Program-made: the position numbers and the translations under genes
Shown: positions 1 to 4,967 of the stretch, piece by piece
Numbering within the stretch: the stretch's first letter is position 1
How the letters are laid out: each line of letters starts with the position of its first letter
DNA from: JASFRS01 sp050114795
Lineage (GTDB): Bacteria > Pseudomonadota > Alphaproteobacteria > Sphingomonadales > CAKZYD01
Direction: 5' to 3'
Length of the DNA stretch: 5,163 nt
Assembly (NCBI GenBank): GCA_050114795.1
Contig: JASFRS010000175.1
Span: 1-5,163 of the forward strand
Notes under the pieces: generated by a model
What the model saw: the letters and a program-made list of their open reading frames with translations, nothing else
Databases searched by the model: none
What the model was told of the DNA's origin: nothing

Positions 1-612
1 GTTCTCCAATCTCTTGGCTGGCTTGCGCTCACATTATATGCGGCCAGTATTTTTCATATGCTGGTCGTGCCGACCCTGCTTGTGGGATTGGTTGCTCGCT
101 TGAACATATTCCAGTTTTACCGCGGTATTTTTGATGCTCAACTGGTTGCATTTTCTACATCCACCAGCGCCGGCACCTTGCCGGTTACCATGAGTTGCCT
201 GCAGGAAAATATCGGGGTGTCACGGTCAGTCGCCAGTTTTGTTCTGCCTATGGGGGCCACCGTGAATATGGATGGTACCGCTATCTATCTTGGTATTGTG
301 GCGGTCTTTGCCACGCAGATGTTCGGTATGGATTTAACCATGGCGCAATATGGGACCGTCATTTTAACCTGCACGCTTATTTCAATTGGCACCGCAGCCG
401 TCCCATCTGCCTCACTGGCCCTGATGCCTATGGTGTTAACGCCAATTGGCATGCCTGTGGAGATTGTTGGTTTGGTTGCAACGGTGGACCGCCCAATGGA
501 TATGATGAGGACGCTAACCAATGTGACCGGAGATGCGGCCGTTGCGACCACCGTCGCCAAGTCGGAAGGTGAGCTTGATAGTGAAATCTTCGCCCACCGT
601 CCGGTTGCTTAA
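1..612 (+). CDS. Dicarboxylate/amino acid:cation symporter (DAACS family), C-terminal part, 5' end outside window
   Basis: This is an inner-membrane secondary transporter of the GltPh/DctA/GltP (SLC1) fold, taking up acidic amino acids or C4-dicarboxylates with Na+ or H+. The frame is open to base 1, so the ATG at 58 is an internal methionine; 203 residues of a family usually near 400-450 are present. Family landmarks occur in order: the HP1 serine-rich loop STSTSAGTLP (about 154-183), the TM7 cation motif NMDGT (265-279), the HP2 loop GTAAVPSAS (388-414), and TM8 with D-R-P-M-D-M-M-R-T-x-x-N-V-T-G-D (487-534). The TM8 arginine of the MMRT segment corresponds to GltPh Arg397, which binds the side-chain carboxylate, so an acidic substrate is likely; the exact one cannot be named. 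The NMDGT and N/D residues of TM8 are the known Na+ sites. The gene ends 20 bp from the convergent ahpC stop. Confidence 0.93.
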   Translation, partial: VLQSLGWLALTLYAASIFHMLVVPTLLVGLVARLNIFQFYRGIFDAQLVAFSTSTSAGTLPVTMSCLQENIGVSRSVASFVLPMGATVNMDGTAIYLGIVAVFATQMFGMDLTMAQYGTVILTCTLISIGTAAVPSASLALMPMVLTPIGMPVEIVGLVATVDRPMDMMRTLTNVTGDAAVATTVAKSEGELDSEIFAHRPVA

Positions 613-622
613 ATTTTGATGA

Positions 623-645
623 TAAGGCGGTGTTAAGCCGCCTTA
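623..645. terminator. Hairpin between convergent symporter and ahpC 3' ends, possible bidirectional terminator
   Basis: An inverted repeat TAAGGCGG (623-630) / CCGCCTTA (638-645) forms a perfect 8-bp stem with a 7-nt loop. The ahpC stop codon (635-633) lies in the loop. It lies where two transcripts converge, which favours a shared terminator. Neither strand has a strong T-run after the stem (minus strand continues TCATCAAAATTT), so intrinsic termination may be weak. The stem is seen directly; its function is inferred. Confidence 0.45.
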
Positions 646-1175
646 ATCACTTCATCTCCGTCCTGCCACGCGCAGGGGCATAGTTCGTCGGTTTGCAGGG
701 CTTGCAATACCCGCAGGACTTCTTGCGGGTTGCGACCGACGGACATGTCATTAACAGATGCAAAGCGGATGACATTGTCCGGGTCGATGATGAAGGTTGC
801 GCGCTGGGCAACGCCTTCCTGTGCGTCTAATACGCCTAAAGCCGTTGTCAACTCTTTCTTATTATCGGCAAGCCATGGGAAGCGGACTGCGCCTAAATCT
901 TCTCTTGAGCGACGCCAGGCCAGATGGACAAAATCCGTGTCAGTGGATACCCCCAGAATAATGGCGTTTTGCTTGGCAAAGTCTTCAACCAATTCATCAA
1001 AAGCTAGAATTTCAGTAGGGCAGATGAAGGTAAAATCCTTCGGCCAGAAGAACAATACCTTCCATTGCCCGTCAAAGCTGTTTTGATTGATCCGCATGAA
1101 GCCATCTTCAGGTAAATCTGTGCCTTCCTGAATGGCGACGTCAAAATCTGGTAGTTTGTCCCCAACAGTTAACAT
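633..1175 (-). CDS. ahpC: Alkyl hydroperoxide reductase AhpC-type peroxiredoxin
   Basis: A cytosolic thiol peroxidase that reduces H2O2, organic hydroperoxides and probably peroxynitrite. The 180-residue protein has a thioredoxin-like fold with the active-site signature FFWPKDFTFICPTE. The peroxidatic cysteine is about residue 52, with the supporting Thr about 49 and Arg about 125 (QRATF). The C-terminal DELCPCAW supplies Cys166 and Cys168. This C-x-C tail matches the Mycobacterium tuberculosis-type AhpC, which is re-reduced by AhpD rather than AhpF; neither partner gene is in the window. A longer frame begins at GTG 1193, but the ATG at 1175 is preferred. It has a GAGGAG-like Shine-Dalgarno (within 1181-1190) about 8 nt upstream, and its MLTVGDKLP start aligns with family N-termini; the longer start would place the Shine-Dalgarno inside the gene. 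It is divergent from oxyR, the expected arrangement for peroxide control. Confidence 0.95.
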   Translation of the reverse strand: MLTVGDKLPDFDVAIQEGTDLPEDGFMRINQNSFDGQWKVLFFWPKDFTFICPTEILAFDELVEDFAKQNAIILGVSTDTDFVHLAWRRSREDLGAVRFPWLADNKKELTTALGVLDAQEGVAQRATFIIDPDNVIRFASVNDMSVGRNPQEVLRVLQALQTDELCPCAWQDGDEVIKAA

Positions 1176-1198
1176 TACAATCTCTCCTCTCACGCTTC

Positions 1199-1213
1199 AT
1201 TGATGCTTTCAAT
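1199..1213. promoter_or_regulatory. ATTGA-N5-TCAAT palindrome (T-N11-A LysR-type box)
   Basis: A perfect inverted repeat, ATTGA (1199-1203) and TCAAT (1209-1213) separated by 5 nt. It has the geometry of a LysR-family recognition box (T-N11-A) and lies in the ahpC/oxyR divergent region. It overlaps the candidate ahpC -10 and start point, where bound protein would repress ahpC rather than activate it. It may therefore be an auxiliary site or coincidental. Its assignment to OxyR is an inference. Confidence 0.35.
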
Positions 1214-1240
1214 ATAAAGGCCCTTTACAAATCGACCCAA
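1211..1240 (-). promoter_or_regulatory. Candidate ahpC promoter
   Basis: On the minus strand a -10-like TATATT lies at 1216-1211. A poor -35-like TTGGGT lies at 1240-1235, with an 18-bp spacer. A weak -35 is usual for activator-dependent promoters and would fit OxyR activation. The predicted start point near 1204 leaves a leader of about 30 nt carrying the ahpC Shine-Dalgarno. Assigned by eye from the hexamers only. Confidence 0.35.
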
Positions 1241-1251
1241 TGAATTAAATT
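1224..1251 (+). promoter_or_regulatory. Candidate oxyR promoter
   Basis: TTTACA at 1224-1229 matches the -35 consensus at five of six positions. TAAATT at 1246-1251 matches the -10 at four of six, with a 16-bp spacer. A start point near 1258 would leave a leader of about 20 nt holding only the GGGGA Shine-Dalgarno. It overlaps the operator-like repeat, consistent with autoregulation. Assigned by eye. Confidence 0.4.
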
Positions 1252-1277
1252 AATCTCACATATTGGGGAAATCGATT
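1230..1277. promoter_or_regulatory. Extended inverted repeat ending at the oxyR start codon, candidate OxyR operator
   Basis: The left arm AATCGA-CCCAAT (1230-1241) is mirrored by ATTGGG (1262-1267) and TCGATT (1272-1277), the two right-hand blocks being separated by GAAA. Between the arms is an 11-bp palindrome, ATTAAATTAAT (1244-1254). The roughly 48-bp span is similar to the long footprint known for OxyR tetramers. It covers the candidate ahpC -35 and oxyR -10, which would suit activation of ahpC with autorepression of oxyR. The E. coli ATAG/CTAT half-sites are not evident, so the call rests on symmetry and position. Confidence 0.4.
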
Positions 1278-2186
1278 ATGGATGCTATTGCGCCCACCTT
1301 GCGCCAATTGCGTTATCTCACAGCACTTTATGAGACCGGTCATTTTGGCCGTGCTGCTCAAGCCTGCCATGTGACGCAATCCACATTGTCCAGTGGTATT
1401 CGGGAATTGGAAACCCTGTTGGATACCAGTTTAGTTGAGCGGTCCAAGCGTATGGTGCGTTTCACCCCTTTAGGTGAGCGGGTGGCGCATAAGGCTTATG
1501 AAGTCTTGCGTCAGGCGGATGAATTGGTGGACTTGGTCAGTGCCTCAGGCAGCCCGCTCTCATCGTCATTGCGCATGGGGGTTATTCCAACTATTGCGCC
1601 TTTTTATCTGCCGAAAGTTCTCCCAGCACTTCGGGCGTCTTATCCCAATCTCAAACTCTATTTAAAAGAGGATATGAGCCATATCGTATGTGATGCTCTC
1701 TCACGTGGGCAATTGGATGTCGTGCTGCTTGCCCTGCCCTTTGCCTGTGGGGAAGTGGAGGAAGAGCATCTTTTTAATGACCCCTTTTATGCGGCCTACA
1801 GGCCCGAAGAAAAAGAGGGGCTTGAGTTTAACAAAAAAGCGGTTGAGCCAAGTTCCCTGGCCAAAAAACGGCTCCTCCTTTTGGAAGAGGGGCATTGTTT
1901 GAAAGACCATGCGCTCGCCGCCTGTGGGCATCCGCAATTACGCTCTGACGGGTCATTGCTTGGCACTTCACTGCATACATTGGTGCAGATGGTGGACAAT
2001 CGTTTAGGTGTAACGCTGCTGCCAAAAATCGCCATTGATGGTGGAATCCTAGATGGGACAAGGCTTGAAATCAGTCCTCTGGCGGGCTCAACCCCGTATC
2101 GTGAAATAGGTTTGGTCTGGCGCAAAAACTCTCCGCGCCGTGATGAATTTCTGTTGCTTGCGGAATTTCTCAAAAAGCAGAAATGA
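1278..2186 (+). CDS. oxyR: Hydrogen peroxide-sensing LysR-family regulator OxyR
   Basis: A cytosolic DNA-binding redox sensor of 302 residues, close to the 305 of E. coli OxyR. An N-terminal winged helix-turn-helix (about 8-66) includes the recognition segment AAQACHVTQSTLSSGIRELE. The effector domain follows, starting near MGVIPTIAPFYLP, whose Thr (about 105) matches the peroxide-binding Thr100 region. The decisive feature is LLLLEEGHCLKDHALAACG: Cys207 and Cys216 are nine residues apart, exactly as Cys199 and Cys208 of E. coli, with the adjacent His206 also present. TLLPKIAI matches the conserved TLLP segment. The ATG at 1278 is chosen over an in-frame TTG at 1263 because GGGGA (1265-1269) is correctly spaced before it and lies inside the longer frame. 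Divergent from ahpC, its probable target; self-control is likely but unproven. Confidence 0.95.
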   Translation: MDAIAPTLRQLRYLTALYETGHFGRAAQACHVTQSTLSSGIRELETLLDTSLVERSKRMVRFTPLGERVAHKAYEVLRQADELVDLVSASGSPLSSSLRMGVIPTIAPFYLPKVLPALRASYPNLKLYLKEDMSHIVCDALSRGQLDVVLLALPFACGEVEEEHLFNDPFYAAYRPEEKEGLEFNKKAVEPSSLAKKRLLLLEEGHCLKDHALAACGHPQLRSDGSLLGTSLHTLVQMVDNRLGVTLLPKIAIDGGILDGTRLEISPLAGSTPYREIGLVWRKNSPRRDEFLLLAEFLKKQK

Positions 2187-2187
2187 A

Positions 2188-2209
2188 GCCAAGCCCTCTT
2201 GTGCTTGGC
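2188..2209 (+). terminator. Hairpin after oxyR, possible weak terminator
   Basis: GCCAAGC (2188-2194) and GCTTGGC (2203-2209) form a perfect 7-bp stem with an 8-nt loop, starting two bases after the oxyR stop. A broken T-rich stretch (CTTCTTTACACTCCTTT) follows, so termination is likely partial. Read-through into the downstream oxidoreductase is possible. Confidence 0.4.
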
Positions 2210-2262
2210 GTGCACTTCTTTACACTCCTTTGCTTATATCTGGGATACAGGAGTACGAATTG

Positions 2263-3237
2263 ATGAAAGCTGTGGTGTGTCAAGAGCTTGGACCAGCAGA
2301 TAAATTAGTTGTGGGTGAATTACCAAGCCCTAAATGCCCAAAAGGTCATGTCCGTATTAAAGTGGCTGCTTGCGGTGTGAATTTCCCGGACGCACTGATT
2401 ATTGAAGGTAAATATCAATTCAAAGCTGAACCACCTTTTGCGCCCGGTGGCGAAGTCTCCGGTACCATTGCCGAATTGGGCGAAGGTGTATCCAATTTTA
2501 AAATCGGCGACCGTGTTTTAGCCCTATGCGGTCACGGCGGTTTTGCTGAGGAAGTCGTTGTGCCTGCAATGGCAGCAGCGCCCATTCCTGATGCTATGTC
2601 CTTTGAAGAAGCCGCCGGTTTCATCATGACTTATGGCACGTCGCACCACGCCTTGAAGCAGCGCGCGCAGCTTAAAGAAGGTGAAACTCTGGTCGTCATG
2701 GGCGCAGCCGGTGGCGTGGGCATTACCGCTGTCGAGCTAGGTAAATTAATGGGTGCCAAAGTCATTGCTGCCGCATCCAGCGATGAAAAGCTTGAATTCG
2801 CCAAATCCTATGGTGCGGATGAGCTGGTGAATTATTCAAATACGCCCATCAAAGATGCTATCAAAGGCCTTACCGGTGGTCAGGGTGCGGATGTTATTTA
2901 TGATCCCGTCGGCGGTGATTTATGCGAACAGGCCTTCCGCGCAATTGGCTGGAATGGCCGTTATCTGGTGATTGGATTTGTGGCGGGGATTCCCAAATTC
3001 CCGACTAACCTTGCCTTGTTGAAAGGCGCGAGCCTGGTTGGCGTTTTCTGGGGCGCTTTCACTATGCGTGAGCCCAAAGTACATCAGGAAAATGTGAAAG
3101 AGCTTTTGACCTGGTATGCGACAGGCAAGCTGAAACCAGCAATTTCCAAAGTCTATGAAATGGAAGATGCATCGGAAGCCATCAAAGCACTGTCTGAACG
3201 CCGTGCGCAGGGGAAATTGGTCGTCAAAATCAGTTGA
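2263..3237 (+). CDS. Zinc-independent NAD(P)H:quinone oxidoreductase-like MDR protein
   Basis: A 324-residue member of the quinone oxidoreductase branch of the medium-chain dehydrogenase/reductase superfamily, probably cytosolic, transferring hydride from NAD(P)H to a quinone or other electrophilic carbonyl. The N-terminal catalytic GroES-like domain includes AACGVNFPDALIIEGKY and APGGEVSGTI. The Rossmann domain has the family motif GAAGGVG (147-153), then AASSDEKLEFAKSYGADELVNY. Ser172/173, Lys176 and Tyr191 resemble the NADPH 2'-phosphate contacts of E. coli QOR. No cluster of zinc-ligand cysteines is present. The C-terminus AQGKLVVKIS is typical. The ATG at 2263 has AGGAG (2249-2253) at 9 nt; the frame is open back to an ATG at 2140 inside oxyR, but those codons lack family similarity. 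It lies 76 bp downstream of oxyR, with a weak TATATC (2235-2240) as the only promoter hint. Substrate unknown; acryloyl-CoA reductase-like relatives are an alternative. Confidence 0.9.
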   Translation: MKAVVCQELGPADKLVVGELPSPKCPKGHVRIKVAACGVNFPDALIIEGKYQFKAEPPFAPGGEVSGTIAELGEGVSNFKIGDRVLALCGHGGFAEEVVVPAMAAAPIPDAMSFEEAAGFIMTYGTSHHALKQRAQLKEGETLVVMGAAGGVGITAVELGKLMGAKVIAAASSDEKLEFAKSYGADELVNYSNTPIKDAIKGLTGGQGADVIYDPVGGDLCEQAFRAIGWNGRYLVIGFVAGIPKFPTNLALLKGASLVGVFWGAFTMREPKVHQENVKELLTWYATGKLKPAISKVYEMEDASEAIKALSERRAQGKLVVKIS

Positions 3238-3246
3238 TGATTTTTT
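3226..3246. terminator. AT-rich hairpin with T-run at the qor/hemW overlap
   Basis: AAAATCA (3226-3232) and TGATTTT (3238-3244) form a symmetric 7-bp stem around a 5-nt loop. On the plus strand the right arm runs into six consecutive Ts (3241-3246). It contains the stop codons of both convergent genes. The stem is nearly all A-T, so it is weak; a minor bidirectional terminator is the most that can be claimed. Confidence 0.25.
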
Positions 3247-4369
3247 CTAAAATGGGATTCAGCAGCGGCCAACCACTTGTCGTTAAACAAAGCCGCTGTT
3301 GATTCCTGGACAGGAATCCCAAGTCTATCATTTGCTCGAGGCCTGAAGTGTCGATGACCTCTGCGGGGAGCGTGCGAAGGTCAACACCTTCTTTCAGCCT
3401 TAGGCCCATCATCAGCATTTCTTTGGCGCGCTCATTATCATCAATGGGCGTGAGGGGTTTTAGGCCGTGACCTTGATCCTCTATGGTCTGCATGTATTTT
3501 TCGGGCAGGCGCTGTGCTTCACTTGCCACCCAGCCGTCTGATAATTGAAGTCGCCCGTGGGCGCCCGGCCCGATGCCTGCATAGCTTTGCCCGCGCCAGT
3601 AAATGAGATTATGACGGCTTTCACAGCCCGGTCGTGCATGGTTTGAAATTTCGTAGGCGGGGAGGCCGGCATCGGCCATTCGCTCTTGAGTGAAGTCGAA
3701 AAGCGCCGCGCTTAAATCTTCATCCGGCATATCCAACTGCCCCAATCGGGCTTTGGTATAAAAGGCTGTGCCGGGTTCAATGGTAAGCTGATAAAGCGAC
3801 AAATGTTCCGTGCCAAATCCAAGCGCGCGGTCCAATTCCTGCGCCCAGTCCTCCAGGCTTTGGTTCGGGCGGGTGTAAATAAGATCAAAGCTGACACGCG
3901 CGAATTCATTTTGTGCCGTATCCAATGCTTTCAGGGCCTCGTCCGCATTATGCAGGCGACCTAAAAAGCGAAGGGCTTCATCATTAAAGGATTGAATGCC
4001 AAGGGAGACCCTGTTGACGCCAGCGGTTGCTAAAGCCTTGAAATTTGCGGCTTCCACCGAAGATGGATTGGCTTCTAAAGTGATTTCCACAGCACCTTGT
4101 GTGGGGAATAGGGCATGAGCGCGGTCAATAAGAGCTTCGACCGTTTGCGGATCCATCAAGCTTGGCGTTCCGCCACCGAAAAATATGGAGCTTAGGCCTC
4201 GTGGACCGGCAAGTTCTGCCGCATGTTCCAAGTCTTGAAGAAGCGCATTACGCCAAGCTGCTTGGTCGATGCTGTCGCGCACGTGGCTGTTAAAGTCGCA
4301 ATAAGGGCATTTGGCCGCGCAGAAGGGCCAATGAATATAAAGGCCAAAGGCGTCAGTCGTTTTGCTCAA
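3230..4369 (-). CDS. hemW: HemW-type radical SAM heme chaperone (HemN-like)
   Basis: A radical-SAM protein of about 379 residues (E. coli HemW has 378), thought to bind heme and deliver it to membrane respiratory enzymes. GLYIHWPFCAAKCPYCDF carries the CxxxCxxC ligands of the 4Fe-4S cluster (Cys17, 21, 24) followed by Phe. True coproporphyrinogen dehydrogenase HemN has a fourth cysteine there (CxxxCxxCxC). GGGTPS (65-70) is the SAM-binding motif and HNLIYW (253-258) matches the HNxxYW heme-binding motif of HemW. The C-terminal HemN-specific domain follows. No ATG precedes the signature within a sensible distance except one at 4447, deep in rdgB. The TTG at 4369 has GAGG (4379-4376) at 6 nt and gives the family length. 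It overlaps rdgB by 17 nt and qor by 8 nt at its 3' end. Likely co-transcribed and translationally coupled with rdgB. Confidence 0.9.
   Translation of the reverse strand: MSKTTDAFGLYIHWPFCAAKCPYCDFNSHVRDSIDQAAWRNALLQDLEHAAELAGPRGLSSIFFGGGTPSLMDPQTVEALIDRAHALFPTQGAVEITLEANPSSVEAANFKALATAGVNRVSLGIQSFNDEALRFLGRLHNADEALKALDTAQNEFARVSFDLIYTRPNQSLEDWAQELDRALGFGTEHLSLYQLTIEPGTAFYTKARLGQLDMPDEDLSAALFDFTQERMADAGLPAYEISNHARPGCESRHNLIYWRGQSYAGIGPGAHGRLQLSDGWVASEAQRLPEKYMQTIEDQGHGLKPLTPIDDNERAKEMLMMGLRLKEGVDLRTLPAEVIDTSGLEQMIDLGFLSRNQQRLCLTTSGWPLLNPILEKIIN
3255..3306 (+). repeat. Long imperfect stem-loop 18 nt past the qor stop, inside hemW 3' coding region
   Basis: Bases 3255-3269 pair with 3292-3306: 13 of 15 Watson-Crick pairs, one G-U (3262/3299) and one mismatch (3258/3303), with a 22-nt loop. 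A second perfect palindrome, GATTCCTG (3301-3308) / CAGGAATC (3311-3318), abuts it and would compete for the same bases. As plus-strand RNA it would cap the 3' end of read-through qor mRNA; in minus-strand RNA the G-U pair becomes a C-A mismatch. No T-run follows, so it is not a standard intrinsic terminator. Confidence 0.4.
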
Positions 4370-4967
4370 AACAAGCCTCAACCAATTGCTTAAATGCACG
4401 GGCCCGGTGAGACATGGCGTGTTTCTTCTTAGGGTCCATTTCAGCAAAGCTTATATCATGGCCTTCAGGCACGAATATAGGGTCGTAACCAAAGCCCTTG
4501 TCTCCACGCGGTGGCCAGACGAGATGGCCATCCACCCGACCTTCAAAACATTCCACATGTCCATCCCCCCAGGCCAGAGCCAGGGCACAGATGAAATAGG
4601 CTTTACGGTCTTCTAAGGCGACATCGCGCTTGTCCAGTTCATCCCAGGTTTTTTGCATGGCGACGGCGAAGTCTTTATCCGGCCCGGCCCAGCGCGCGGA
4701 ATAAATCCCAGGCGCGCCATCAAGGGCTGGCACGCAGAGGCCTGAGTCATCGGCCAAAGCTGCAATGCCCGTATGTTTTGCGCCCGACAAAGCTTTGATT
4801 TTCGCGTTAGCGATGAATGTCTCGCCATCTTCAACGGGTTCAGGCGCACCTGCGGATGCGGCGTCGCTGACGTCTACGGAAAAAGGCTCAAGCAACTCGG
4901 CAATCTCGCGAATTTTCCCAGGATTGTGACTGGCAACAAGCAACTTTGATTCCGTGAACTGCCTCAT
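4353..4967 (-). CDS. rdgB: dITP/XTP pyrophosphatase (RdgB/HAM1 family)
   Basis: A cytosolic house-cleaning nucleotide pyrophosphatase of 204 residues (E. coli RdgB has 197). It hydrolyses ITP, dITP and XTP to the monophosphate and PPi, keeping deaminated purines out of nucleic acids. All family motifs are visible: substrate-binding ASHNPGK (12-18), a metal-region Glu in DGETF (about 49), ADDSGL (72-77) whose second Asp corresponds to the catalytic Asp69 of E. coli, GAPGIYSARWAG (84-95), GFGYDPIF (158-165) and MSHRARA (185-191). The ATG at 4967 overlaps the upstream VOC gene's stop as ATGA. No good Shine-Dalgarno lies at normal distance (upstream reads CGGACCAGCAACA), so translation probably depends on coupling. 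The downstream hemW start lies within its last codons. rdgB next to hemW is a common alphaproteobacterial arrangement. Confidence 0.96.
   Translation of the reverse strand: MRQFTESKLLVASHNPGKIREIAELLEPFSVDVSDAASAGAPEPVEDGETFIANAKIKALSGAKHTGIAALADDSGLCVPALDGAPGIYSARWAGPDKDFAVAMQKTWDELDKRDVALEDRKAYFICALALAWGDGHVECFEGRVDGHLVWPPRGDKGFGYDPIFVPEGHDISFAEMDPKKKHAMSHRARAFKQLVEACFEQND

Noticed and set aside
58..612. ATG at 58 as the start of a short 184-residue protein
   Set aside because: The frame is open back to base 1 and the visible part is the C-terminal half of a transporter, so 58 is an internal methionine.
730..1086. 118-residue open frame antisense to ahpC
   Set aside because: Low-complexity shadow translation of a firmly identified gene, with no family motif.
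1796..2215. 139-residue open frame antisense to oxyR
   Set aside because: Shadow of oxyR codon structure; no recognisable domain or ribosome site that I can support.
2140..2262. Upstream start extending the quinone oxidoreductase by 41 residues into oxyR
   Set aside because: The extra residues are out-of-frame oxyR sequence without family similarity, while ATG 2263 has AGGAG at good spacing.
3301..3318. Perfect 18-bp palindrome as an intrinsic terminator
   Set aside because: No T-run follows on either strand and it lies within hemW codons; kept only as part of the stem-loop observation.
4370..4447. ATG at 4447 as the hemW start
   Set aside because: It would overlap rdgB by 95 nt and add 26 residues that read as out-of-frame rdgB sequence.
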